The notes beneath the pieces are model-generated. The model was given only the letters and a program-made list of their open reading frames with translations. It made no database searches and was not told the origin of the DNA. Below are positions 45,901 through 55,337 of a stretch of DNA of 64,000 bases, piece by piece. The translations under genes and the position numbers were made by a program. How positions within the stretch are numbered: position 1 is the stretch's first letter; each line of letters begins with the position of its first letter. Source of the stretch: CAZVFX01 sp964626565 (GTDB lineage Bacteria > Myxococcota_A > UBA9042 > CAIXZC01); contig CAZVFX010000022.1 in assembly GCA_964626565.1 (NCBI GenBank), positions 1 to 64,000 of the forward strand, written 5' to 3'.

Positions 45901-47360
45901 GTGCACACGCCATTGTCGCAAAGGTCTCCCAGTGTGCAGGTGTCTTCGTCCGAGCACGCTTCCCCGTCATGGGCTGGAGCAAAGGAGCACTCCCCTGTCT
46001 CCGGGTCGCAAACAGGGGACAGGCAGAATGCGTTTATCCCCTGAGCCTCTTCACATTCGATGATCGTATCCTCGGCAACTGCGCACTTGAACGGCACCTG
46101 GGTGGTATCGCAATACAAGGTGCCGTTACACACATCACCGTCTTCGAAAGACTCGCAGTCTGCATCCGCAGTGCAGTCGCAGGCCACCGGTGCACCGGCG
46201 CATTCGCCCTGCTGACACTTGTCTCCCACGGTGCAAGGATCGCCGTCATCGCAAGCGTCCAGGTTGTGAATATGCTCGCACCCGGACGCCGCGTCACACG
46301 TATCATCAGTACAGACATCGCCGTCGTCGCAAGAGACGGGCACGCCGCCGCACACTCCGTCGGTGCAGAAGTCGGACCCGGTGCAGGCATCGACATCATC
46401 GCATTCCACGTCGGAAAGCGGCTCATTGAGGCAGCCGTCTTCTCCGGCGCAGGAATCCGCGGTGCAGGGGTCGCCGTCATCGCAGTCCATTCCGTCCACC
46501 TGGCCGTCGCAGTCGTCATCGATCCCGTTACAGACCTCCTGGACCGGGTTGTCCGCGCTGCACGCGGTGAGGCCCGAGGCGTCGCTCGCCTCGGGGGAGC
46601 AGTGCCGCTCGCCCTCGCAGCTACCAAACTCGGTGACAATTTCGCACGGTGTGGAAAGGACCAGTTCAGTGGACAGGTCTGAGCACTGGCAAAGTCCCGA
46701 TTCATTGATACATTGCACTACAGTTACTCCCTCTACCGTCTCGCTCTGTTCGCACGCGAAGCCCGTCGGGCAGGCAACGTCATCGCCGCACCAGCCGCCG
46801 CAGAAGCTGCCTTCCGGGCCATAGTCGAGGCACAGCTCTTCGCCGCCCCACGTGGCGGTGCAGTCAGCATCTTCCGTGCAGGGGCGACACAGGAACGGGA
46901 ATTGTGAAATACAGGCAAAGGAGGGGTCGGGGCCGCCCAACGCAATGGGGGCGCAGTTGAAACCGGCCGGGCACTCCTCAATACACAGCTTCGAGCAGAC
47001 CATATCCCCCAGGTGCTCCAGGCAGATGGACGATTGGCAGTCGGCATTTTCACCGCAGGGGTCGCCGAAACAGCCCTGGCCCGGCTCACATTCCACGAAG
47101 GCGTCTTTGCCGTCCTGGCTCGCGTCTGCCGGCGGCAACTTGACTTCATCAGCATCCAACGAGCCCGCCCCTTCAATCGTGTCCAGGCCCGCACCGCCGT
47201 CAATCAGTTCAAATCCGCCGTCCGAACCGGCGCCGTCTTTCTCTATGGCTCCCACCTTGCCGCCACCACTGCACGCAGGCAGCAACAGCAACATCCCCAG
47301 CGTCAGCGCAGCATACGCAAACCCTCTCCCTCGTGGAGCCAATCTGTTTTCGCGGTTCAT
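42963..47360 (-). CDS. Cys-rich lipoprotein with C-terminal beta-propeller (1465 aa)
   Basis: The start at 47360 has GGGGGAG upstream and gives a signal peptide with lipobox LLPAC. After a low-complexity stalk come Cys modules, a CNGIDDDCDGQVDG metal-binding-like motif (near 275-290), and about a dozen CDDxNxCTxDxC units to about residue 810. CGNG-type units follow (GLKDDGEACDDGNNENGDGC), matching the myxobacterial disulfide repeat TIGR02232, then CDGEVFPTECYDG units. The last ~475 residues look like an NHL/SMP30- or Vgb-like propeller (HVWIANSNDHEVVRIN, GSVWVGNRC, GNVWAGSWEHH, GYIYSAISH). Its segment at about 45890-46335 is paralogous to linker modules of the giant protein. Probably a surface protein; the propeller may bind a ligand or partner. 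Confidence 0.88.
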   Translation of the reverse strand: MNRENRLAPRGRGFAYAALTLGMLLLLPACSGGGKVGAIEKDGAGSDGGFELIDGGAGLDTIEGAGSLDADEVKLPPADASQDGKDAFVECEPGQGCFGDPCGENADCQSSICLEHLGDMVCSKLCIEECPAGFNCAPIALGGPDPSFACISQFPFLCRPCTEDADCTATWGGEELCLDYGPEGSFCGGWCGDDVACPTGFACEQSETVEGVTVVQCINESGLCQCSDLSTELVLSTPCEIVTEFGSCEGERHCSPEASDASGLTACSADNPVQEVCNGIDDDCDGQVDGMDCDDGDPCTADSCAGEDGCLNEPLSDVECDDVDACTGSDFCTDGVCGGVPVSCDDGDVCTDDTCDAASGCEHIHNLDACDDGDPCTVGDKCQQGECAGAPVACDCTADADCESFEDGDVCNGTLYCDTTQVPFKCAVAEDTIIECEEAQGINAFCLSPVCDPETGECSFAPAHDGEACSDEDTCTLGDLCDNGVCTSQAFLGCDDDNVCTEDLCDPASGCKHAPQEGECDDANPCTVGDYCAAGECVPAGPLDCDDGKVCTTDGCHPESGCFAEPNTAICDDHDACTQDDLCAGGDCHPGGEVNCDDANVCTDDTCNPETGCVHTANDAACDDLNPCTLGDHCSGGNCIGEAAIECDDDNVCTDDLCDLETGCKFVPNSAPCNDEDACTTADFCNLGECLGGPALPCEDNNPCTDDSCDAEVGCQFVPNAVECDDGNPCTVDDSCVAGWCKGGDTADCSDGDVCTDDYCSLEAGCHHVHNDAPCDDADACTMGDICSDGICTPGPVPISCNDGDECTADSCNPETGCEHELVIPCCGNGLKDDGEACDDGNNENGDGCSADCMSDESCGNGILDPATEVCDGEAFPVGCHVGWFNCVDECQTWDTSHCQSWCGDGDIDADFEACDGEVFPTECYDGEFVCELECKYWNKSGCNEWCGDSLANGPEECDGFDFAAGCPLSQCYCSSDCVMYFDEEQTAQEWDEGDYDGVSTNPPGEGLDPACYEPDTLCLDVTTSELKHVWIANSNDHEVVRINVDTGAVEKELTSYGQNPSRTAVVVKDGSVWVGNRCYNNHGDPACSNVVHLDNDGNFICRGDVTGLVRAVALDADGNVWAGSWEHHKMFKFSGTEVDEDQNPPRCKKLAELDVAGCPYGAAGDNKGNMWFANNCNWASSFSPGTQSIQVINTETDTVGTAYVAPSNLAGCFQVYGITVDGQGRVITGSYGCYGLFRFTPETETWEWISTGAVGAARGVVVDQNGYIYSAISHNGGSDRRHIVRVEPDFSAYTSLDMGGGIVHPVGTAIDHNGWLWTAGRNSDTCARVDIANWGDNPTVETFPTMGDDPYSYSDMTGFQHLMFTNPEGKWTGTFDGGAETVFWKLIEWEGIEEEGVTDILVRARSAATEEALAQAGWTAYFTDSPAALQGLPMFRWLEVEVKLTSTDPEKTPVLTKVMVHWTK

Positions 47361-47423
47361 GCTCTCCCCCTCGTCATAATCTGGCATTCGTTCATTCTCT
47401 GTCTTTAGGGCGTCTTCGGGCAC

Positions 47424-47452
47424 ATAGTATGAGGAAGGTCATTTCCGGTCAA
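47424..47452 (-). promoter_or_regulatory. Promoter of the 1465-aa lipoprotein gene
   Basis: On the minus strand TTGACC (47447-47452), 17 bases, then TACTAT (47424-47429), about 65 bases before the ATG at 47360. Divergent from the promoter at 47534-47562. Confidence 0.6.
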
Positions 47453-47533
47453 ACTTTATTTAATTGGATCTTAAGATGACCAGCCGGGAAGGGCAGCTAT
47501 CAGCATTCAGCCAAGGCCGGGTGGAACCTGCGT

Positions 47534-47562
47534 TTGACTGCCGGTACCAGGGCGGATATACT
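47534..47562 (+). promoter_or_regulatory. Promoter of the barrel-like lipoprotein gene
   Basis: TTGACT (47534-47539), 17 bases, then TATACT (47557-47562), 38 bases before the GTG at 47600. Both boxes match the sigma-70 consensus in five of six positions. The site overlaps the frame upstream of the GTG, which supports the later start. Confidence 0.7.
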
Positions 47563-47599
47563 GCCCGAGTCGGATACTATTGAACAGAGGAGAGCGACC

Positions 47600-48391
47600 G
47601 TGAGATATGGCATCAGTTGCACTATCCTATTAGCCCTCGGGGGACTTGTTCTGGCGGGGTGTCCCTCCGCCAACGTCTATCGCACCGGCCGGGTGCTCGA
47701 CAAGGGGGTCTCCGATTTCGGGCTGACTTTCACCGCCATGCGGGTCACCGGTTCAGAGTACACCATCGAGAACGAAGATGGGACCAGCGAGAAAATCGAT
47801 GCCCCGGATTACGTGCTTCCCAACCTCATTCCCGACCTCAGTTTCCACATGGGCGTGGCGGATGACGTGGAGGTGGGCGGGCGAATCGGCCTGGGCAGCC
47901 TGCTCCTCGAACTGGACGCCAAATACCGCTTCCTGCACACTCCTGACGGCTTACATCTGGCCGTCCAGCCGGCACTGGGCTACCAGACGGCTTTCATCCT
48001 GGAAGGCTTCAAGGTCAGTCTGCCGGTCATCATGACGTATGACTTCAACGACACCCTGGGGATCAACCTCTACGGCATCGGCACCTACCGCAGAATGAAC
48101 GAGAGTGACGAAGCTTTCGAAGGCTTGGGATTCGAGGGTTTCGAGGCGGGCGGAGGCCTGGGCATCGATGTCCGGGGCGAGACCTTCTATTTCATGCCCG
48201 GCGTCGAGGTGACAAGGTACATTGCAGACATGTCCGACAGCGTGATTTCCGGCTCCATCGATACCACCTACGTCATGATCGGAATCTCGTTCGGCTGGTA
48301 CGGCGGCAAGGAGATGAAGAAGCTGAAGAAGATGGACCGCAAGCTCGACCGGATGGACGACAAGCTCGACCGAGTGCTGGATAACAAGTAG
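47600..48391 (+). CDS. Lipoprotein with outer-membrane barrel-like body
   Basis: A 263-residue predicted lipoprotein. GTG at 47600 is chosen because AGGAGAG lies upstream, a promoter ends 38 bases before it, and the signal peptide with LVLAGC lipobox starts there. The body has alternating glycine/aromatic beta segments (GVADDVEVGGRIGLGSLLLELDAKYRF split over several strands, then ITYDF-like and GLGIDVRGETFYFMPG) typical of small barrels. The last ~25 residues form a charged heptad-like helix (KLKKMDRKLDRMDDKL), a short coiled coil. I do not recognise a named family. Confidence 0.75.
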   Translation: MRYGISCTILLALGGLVLAGCPSANVYRTGRVLDKGVSDFGLTFTAMRVTGSEYTIENEDGTSEKIDAPDYVLPNLIPDLSFHMGVADDVEVGGRIGLGSLLLELDAKYRFLHTPDGLHLAVQPALGYQTAFILEGFKVSLPVIMTYDFNDTLGINLYGIGTYRRMNESDEAFEGLGFEGFEAGGGLGIDVRGETFYFMPGVEVTRYIADMSDSVISGSIDTTYVMIGISFGWYGGKEMKKLKKMDRKLDRMDDKLDRVLDNK

Positions 48392-48441
48392 TTATTGGCT
48401 GAGAGTCGATAGCTGACGACCGCCTTTCCTGCCTTTCTTCG

Positions 48442-48470
48442 TTGACATGCCCATGGCCGCATGTTATACG
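48442..48470 (+). promoter_or_regulatory. Promoter of the tRNA-Gln / rplY run
   Basis: TTGACA (48442-48447), 17 bases, then TATACG (48465-48470), 32 bases before the mature tRNA start. A perfect -35 and optimal spacing fit a strong stable-RNA promoter. Confidence 0.75.
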
Positions 48471-48502
48471 GATCCGACTTTTTTGATTTTCAGCCTTCCT
48501 AC

Positions 48503-48573
48503 TGGGGCGTGGTCCAGAGGCAAGACACGGGGTTTTGGTCCCTGGTACCCAGGTTCGAATCCTGGCGCCCCAG
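48503..48573 (+). tRNA. tRNA-Gln (anticodon TTG)
   Basis: Acceptor TGGGGCG (48503-48509) pairs with CGCCCCA (48566-48572), followed by discriminator G. The D arm begins GTCCAGAGGCAAGAC. The anticodon stem CGGGG/CCCTG encloses loop TTTTGGT with anticodon TTG. The T arm is CCAGG-TTCGAAT-CCTGG. The 3' CCA is not encoded (CCT follows), so it must be added by a nucleotidyltransferase. It precedes rplY by 27 bases and probably shares its transcript. Confidence 0.95.
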
Positions 48574-48600
48574 CCTGAAGATGATGTGGAGGTAGTACGG

Positions 48601-49269
48601 ATGGAACCGACAGGAATCGCAATCGAAGCGAGAAGTGAAACGGGCAAAGGTATCGGCCGCCGCCTGCGGCGTGCCGGCAAGATCCCCGCAGTGATATATG
48701 GGGCCGGCGTGGACCAACCACGGTCCATATCGGTAGGGATACGCGACCTTGTGGCAATCCTCAATAAACCTGACTGCATGAACCGACGGTTCGACCTGGT
48801 TTCCGGGGACGAACGCACGTCGGTGGTGATCAAGGATTACCAGTACCATCCCATCTCTCGGGCCGTGCTTCACTGCGACTTTGTGGCGCTGAAGGACGAC
48901 GTCGAAGTTGACGTTGAGGTTCCGATCCAGACCACCGGGCGCTCCCTCGGTGAAGAAGCCGGCGCCAGGCTGTTCCTCGTCCGCCGTGAGATCAAGGTGC
49001 GTTGCCTTCCCGGCCAGATCCCGGAGGTACTCACCGCCGACATCGGCGAAATGGACATCGGTGATGTTCTTTATGTCGACCAGGTACCCTACCCCGAGGG
49101 TGTCCGGCCCGTATACAAGGCGCGCTACCCTGTGATCGTGGTGCAGAAGGCCAAGGTCATCGAAGAGGTTGTTGAGGAAACCGACGAGGAAGCTCTCGAA
49201 GGTGAAGAGGGCGCACCGGAAGACGGCGAGAAGAAGGAAGGAGCTGAGGAGGCTACCGAGAAGGAATAG
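48601..49269 (+). CDS. rplY: 50S ribosomal protein L25 (CTC form)
   Basis: A 222-residue L25 that binds 5S rRNA. ATG at 48601 has GGAGG upstream and begins MEPTGIAIEARSETGKG, as expected; RRAGKIPAVIYG is the family signature. The second beta domain (residues ~100-190) makes it the long CTC/TL5 form. An acidic Glu-rich tail ends the chain. It lies between tRNA-Gln and pth, a common arrangement, although the prs gene often found just before rplY is absent here. Confidence 0.95.
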   Translation: MEPTGIAIEARSETGKGIGRRLRRAGKIPAVIYGAGVDQPRSISVGIRDLVAILNKPDCMNRRFDLVSGDERTSVVIKDYQYHPISRAVLHCDFVALKDDVEVDVEVPIQTTGRSLGEEAGARLFLVRREIKVRCLPGQIPEVLTADIGEMDIGDVLYVDQVPYPEGVRPVYKARYPVIVVQKAKVIEEVVEETDEEALEGEEGAPEDGEKKEGAEEATEKE

Positions 49270-49308
49270 CCTGACGACGTTTGCATCACCCCTTCCCACG
49301 GTCCAGGA

Positions 49309-49875
49309 ATGTATGACAAGGTAATCGTCGGCCTCGGTAACCCCGGGTTGAAGTACGAACTCACCCGGCACAACGCGGGGTTCATGGTCGTCGACAACCT
49401 GGTTGAAGATACGGGCGGATCGTGGCAGTCGGCTCGATGGGATGGCCTCATGGCCCGAATCGACCTGTCGGGGTTGCGGGTAGCGGTTGGAAAACCCGCG
49501 ACCTATATGAATCTCAGCGGCCGCTTCGTATCGGGCTTGTCCCGGTACTTCAAGGTGGCTCCGGAGGATGTACTGGCGGTGTACGACGACGTGGACCTGC
49601 CGCTGGGAACGCTGAAACTGGCCCGGGGCGGCGGTACCGCCGGACACAAGGGCGTGAAGTCGATCATTGAGGAATTGGGGACCAGGGACTTTCCGAGGCT
49701 GCGCGTCGGTATCGGGAAGCCCGCAGGCGCCCGGGACGTGTCCGGTTATGTATTGGGCCGTTTCTCGGACGCGGAATTGAAGGACATTTCTCTGGCCGTT
49801 GAGGACGCCCTGCTTGCGCTTCACACCTGGACCGCAGAAGGGATCGAAACGGCGATGAACAAGCACAATGGCTGA
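49309..49875 (+). CDS. pth: Peptidyl-tRNA hydrolase
   Basis: A 188-residue enzyme that recycles peptidyl-tRNA released by stalled ribosomes. Catalytic features: VGLGNPG with N11, catalytic H21 in TRHNAGF, KPATYMNLSG, YDDVDLP with the Asp that activates the His, and GGGTAGHKGVKSI. Length and motif spacing match E. coli Pth. It begins 39 bp after rplY and precedes hppA by 38 bp. Confidence 0.96.
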   Translation: MYDKVIVGLGNPGLKYELTRHNAGFMVVDNLVEDTGGSWQSARWDGLMARIDLSGLRVAVGKPATYMNLSGRFVSGLSRYFKVAPEDVLAVYDDVDLPLGTLKLARGGGTAGHKGVKSIIEELGTRDFPRLRVGIGKPAGARDVSGYVLGRFSDAELKDISLAVEDALLALHTWTAEGIETAMNKHNG

Positions 49876-49913
49876 ATGATTACGTTGATAGTCAACTTTA
49901 TGGGGGGAGTAAG

Positions 49914-52169
<2,256 letters not shown>

Positions 52170-52224
52170 CACTAATTCTCCTTGCTCTGCCGATGCAGGG
52201 CCAAAACGACCGGGAGGGGACGTA

Positions 52225-53045
52225 ATGTTCAGGAAGTACGAGACTCTCTTTATCCTCCGCCCCGACCTCGCTGACGACGATTTTGGAAAGGTCAAGAATC
52301 GCCTGACCACCATCATCAACAGCGCAGGCGGAACGGAAATCGCCTACCAGGATTGGGGCAAGAAAAAGCTTGCCTATCCTATCCGCAAGTTCCCGAAAGG
52401 GACCTACATCTACTACCGCTTCCTTGGCGACGGTGCAATGGTGGATGAGTTGGAACGAATCATGAAGGTCGCCGACGAAATCCTTCGTTTCATGACCGTC
52501 AAGTTGGAAGACCGCGTTGCTCCCGACGGGTTCGACGTGGAAGCGGACATGAAAGGTGTCTACCCGTTCAACATCAAACCCCGCGAGCCGGTTGTGCCCC
52601 GGACGCCGACACCGGCGCCGGACGCAAAGGCTGCTGAAGCCCCGGGCGAAGCCAAGGCGGAACCCGAGGCAAAGGCTGCTGAAGCCCCGGCCGAGGCCAA
52701 GGCNNNNNNNNNNNNNNNNNNNNNNNNNNNNNNNNNNNNNNNNNNNNNNNNNNNNNNNNNNNNNNNNNNNNNNNNNNNNNNNNNNNNNNNNNNNNNNNNN
52801 NNNAAGCCAAGGCGGAACCCGAGGCAAAGGCTGCTGAAGCCCCGGCCGAGGCCAAGGCTGAGGCCAAGCCCGAGGCCAAGCCTGAGCCCAAGCCCGAGCC
52901 CGAGCCCAAGCCCGAGCCCAAGCCCGAGCCCAAGCCCGAGCCCAAGCCCGAACCCGAGCCCGAGCCGGAACCAGCCAAGGAAGAGGCCCCCGAGGCGACG
53001 CCTGAAGCAGACGCCAAGGACAAGAACGCGGACGAGAAGGAATAA
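52225..53045 (+). CDS. rpsF: 30S ribosomal protein S6 with long low-complexity tail (spans assembly gap)
   Basis: The first ~100 residues are a normal S6 (FRKYETLFILRPDL, GKKKLAYPIRKFPKG, FMTVKLEDRV), which binds 16S rRNA with S18. Ordinary S6 ends near residue 100-130; here a tail rich in Ala/Glu/Pro/Lys follows, with 15-residue repeats (AEPEAKAAEAPAEAK) and a KPEP array. A run of 100 Ns (52704-52803) breaks the frame as deposited. The 55 bases before the gap (52649-52703) are identical to the 55 bases after it (52804-52858); merging them restores one frame and gives a protein of about 221 residues ending DEKE at the TAA of 53043-53045. rpsR follows after 15 bp. Start has GGGAGGGG upstream. 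Confidence 0.9.
52624..52860 (+). repeat. 45-bp tandem repeat in the rpsF tail
   Basis: The unit gcaaaggctgctgaagcccc plus 25 further bases recurs at 52624-52668, 52669-52703 (cut by the gap) and after the gap. It codes for the 15-residue AEPEAKAAEAP(A/G)EAK repeat. True copy number is uncertain because of the gap. Confidence 0.8.
52704..52803. other. Assembly gap of 100 Ns
   Basis: Exactly 100 Ns, a scaffolding placeholder. The flanks carry an identical 55-base end, pointing to an unmerged contig overlap at a tandem repeat rather than missing unique sequence. Confidence 0.98.
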
Positions 53046-53060
53046 TTCAGGAGGACTGAA

Positions 53061-53297
53061 ATGGCTGGCAAGAAGAGATTCTTCTATCGCAGGAAAGTGT
53101 GCGCCTTTTGTGCGGACAAAGAACTGCAGTTAGACTACAAAGACTTTACTATGCTCAGGCGGTTCACCACGGACAGAGGCCGCATCATCCCCCGGCGGAT
53201 CTCCGGCTGCTGTGCGAAACACCAGCGCAAGCTCACCGGCGCCATCAAAAACGCCCGAGCCATGGCACTCCTGCCGTTCACCGCACTGGACTTTTAG
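53061..53297 (+). CDS. rpsR: 30S ribosomal protein S18
   Basis: A 78-residue S18 that partners S6 on the 30S platform. Typical core: KDFTMLRRFTTDRGRIIPRRISG and HQRKLTGAIKNARAMALLPF. It keeps four cysteines (CAFC and GCC), the zinc-binding-type form. AGGAGG precedes the ATG. It lies between rpsF and rplI in the standard order, without an intervening ssb. Confidence 0.97.
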   Translation: MAGKKRFFYRRKVCAFCADKELQLDYKDFTMLRRFTTDRGRIIPRRISGCCAKHQRKLTGAIKNARAMALLPFTALDF

Positions 53298-53308
53298 GGG
53301 AGGATGCC

Positions 53309-53755
53309 ATGAACGTAATACTGCTACATCCCGTGAGAGGATTGGGCAAGACCGGCGAAACAGTCAAAGTCGCCGACGGATACGCCCGCAACTACCTGAT
53401 ACCCAACCAGTTGGCCCTCCCCGCGAACGCGGGTAGCGCCAAAGCTGTGGAGCATCAAAAGAAGCTCATCGAAGGCCGCCTCGTGCAGGAAAAGAAGCAG
53501 GCCGAAACAGAAGCTCAGGAATTGTCCGCGACTTCCTGCACCATCGAACGCCTGGTGGGCGAGGAAAACAAGCTGTACGGCTCGGTCACCGACCGGGATA
53601 TCGCACAGGCCCTGGCTACCGAAGGCTTCACCGTTGATCACACCGCCATCCAATTGGAAGAACCGATCAAGATGTTGGGCGTCTACAAGGTCGCAATCAA
53701 ACTTCACGCAGACGTGGAGACCAAGGTGAAGGTGTGGGTGGTGGCAAGCAAGTAG
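53309..53755 (+). CDS. rplI: 50S ribosomal protein L9
   Basis: A 148-residue L9 binding 23S rRNA. The signature MNVILLHPVRGLGKTGETVKVADGYARNYL is present in sections (GLGKTGETV, ADGYARNYLIP). A long central helix and a C-terminal domain (LYGSVTDRDIAQAL, VWVVASK) follow. GGGGAGG precedes the ATG. Its last 22 bases overlap the start of prmA. Confidence 0.97.
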   Translation: MNVILLHPVRGLGKTGETVKVADGYARNYLIPNQLALPANAGSAKAVEHQKKLIEGRLVQEKKQAETEAQELSATSCTIERLVGEENKLYGSVTDRDIAQALATEGFTVDHTAIQLEEPIKMLGVYKVAIKLHADVETKVKVWVVASK

Positions 53756-54624
53756 GGCGGCACTCAGACTTCTTCAAGATCACCCTCTCTCTGCCCGAGG
53801 CAGGGAGCCTGAAAGCACAACAGATACTCGACGACAACAAGGTGCAGTTCCAGGTTTTGGTCAATGAACCTTGCCCCTTTGTGGCGGGTGAGGAATTGAC
53901 CGAATTCCTGGTGCTGTATGCAGCCTCCCGTAACGAATTGGAAGTCAGGCTCGCCATGCTTTCGGCCGCCGGATTCGACGACCCGGTGGTGGAGCAGTTC
54001 CGGTGGGACCCGGCAAGCTGGGTGGAGAAATGGAAGGAGTACTACGAGTGGGTCAAGATCTCCCAACGCCTCGCGGTCGGTCCGGCGTTCAAGCCGTGCC
54101 CCTTCTCCGTCGAACACAAGCTCCACATCGAGCCGGGCCAGTCCTTCGGCACCGGTAGCCACGAGTCGACCAGGATCGCCTTGGAGTTCATTGACCGTTA
54201 CCTTTCCAAGGGCGACTCCTTTTGCGATGCCGGGTGCGGCAGCGGCGTGCTCGCTATCGCCGCGCTGAAACTGGGGGCCGGGCGCACCCTGGCCTTTGAT
54301 TTTGAACTGGAGTCATGCCTGGATAGCGTGCGCAATTTCGCGGGCAACGACACCTACCCGCTACTGTTGCGCAGCGGGACAGCGCCCATCGCGGCTAACT
54401 TCGACATCGTTACGGCCAACATCCTCGGCCACATTCTTGTCACCATCTCCGAAGAGCTCAGGGAGATGGTGAAGCCGGGCGGGGTGCTCGTGTTGTCCGG
54501 CCTCACCGGCAAAGACGACGAGGATTTTGTAACCCGTTTCTTCGGGGACGACCGCGCCTTCGACAAGTTGGAGACGGCCCGCCGCGGGGACTGGTGGGGA
54601 GGAGCCTGGAGGAGGAAAGAATGA
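53734..54624 (+). CDS. prmA: Ribosomal protein L11 methyltransferase-like
   Basis: A 296-residue class I SAM methyltransferase of the PrmA type, which trimethylates L11. A substrate-binding N-domain is followed by GQSFGTGSHESTRIAL (the PrmA FGTGxHxTT motif), motif I DAGCGSGVLAIAALKLGA, and NILGHIL, matching the catalytic-domain NILA motif. The start is GTG at 53734, overlapping the rplI end by 22 bp; no alternative start fits better. It overlaps rsmE by 4 bp (ATGA), so the two are translationally coupled. Confidence 0.88.
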   Translation: MGGGKQVGRHSDFFKITLSLPEAGSLKAQQILDDNKVQFQVLVNEPCPFVAGEELTEFLVLYAASRNELEVRLAMLSAAGFDDPVVEQFRWDPASWVEKWKEYYEWVKISQRLAVGPAFKPCPFSVEHKLHIEPGQSFGTGSHESTRIALEFIDRYLSKGDSFCDAGCGSGVLAIAALKLGAGRTLAFDFELESCLDSVRNFAGNDTYPLLLRSGTAPIAANFDIVTANILGHILVTISEELREMVKPGGVLVLSGLTGKDDEDFVTRFFGDDRAFDKLETARRGDWWGGAWRRKE

Positions 54625-55337
54625 CAACCCCGACCATCTACGTTGACTCCCTCCCGGAGGCGGGGGGACGGGTGACCCTCACGGGTACCGAACAGCATTA
54701 CCTGGTGCGGGTACTCCGCGCCACGGCCGGGGACGCGGTGCGGCTGTCGGACACCGTGGGGACGGTGGCCACCGCCCGGATAGTCGAGATCGAAGCGTCA
54801 TGCATCAACCTCGAAGTGGAGACGGTTTCGGCGGCCCGAGAAAGGAACTTCGAGTTGGCCGTCATCATGAGCGGGCTGAAGCGAAAGAACACGCAACTCG
54901 TAGCCGGGAAGGCGGCCGAATTCGGGGTCGCCCATCTGGTTCTGGCGCCCATGACTCGTACCGTCTCGAAACAATCTCCGGACAAGGTAGCCAGGCTCCG
55001 CAAGACAGCCGCGGAGGCTGCGCGGCAGGTGGGCCAGCCTACGGTTCCCGACATTACTCTGGCCACAAGCCTCGACGACGCACTGGCCGGATTCGACGAC
55101 CGGCCTTGTTTCTTCCTGTGGGAGCAGGGGGGGACAGACCTTCGCTCCCACGACCTGAAAGAAATGGCAAGGGCGTGTATCGTAGTAGGTCCCGAAGGCG
55201 GCTTTGCCGAGCCGGAAGTGCAGTTGCTCACTGCCCGGGGGGCCACCCCGGTCCGTTTCTCCGGCCCCGCGTACAAGGCCGAAACCGCGGCCATCGCGGG
55301 CATCGCACTGTTCCTGTTTCAAGCCGGAGAGCTATAA
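54621..55337 (+). CDS. rsmE: 16S rRNA m3U1498 methyltransferase
   Basis: A 238-residue SPOUT-family methyltransferase that methylates U1498 of 16S rRNA. N-terminal PUA-like domain (EQHYLVRVLRATAGD), then RKNTQLVAGKAAEFGV, and the knot motifs IVVGPEGGFAEPEV and KAETAAIAGIALF. ATG at 54621 has GGAGGAGGA upstream and overlaps the prmA stop. Pairing of prmA with rsmE is common. It ends convergently, overlapping the next gene by 6 bp. Confidence 0.94.
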   Translation: MTTPTIYVDSLPEAGGRVTLTGTEQHYLVRVLRATAGDAVRLSDTVGTVATARIVEIEASCINLEVETVSAARERNFELAVIMSGLKRKNTQLVAGKAAEFGVAHLVLAPMTRTVSKQSPDKVARLRKTAAEAARQVGQPTVPDITLATSLDDALAGFDDRPCFFLWEQGGTDLRSHDLKEMARACIVVGPEGGFAEPEVQLLTARGATPVRFSGPAYKAETAAIAGIALFLFQAGEL

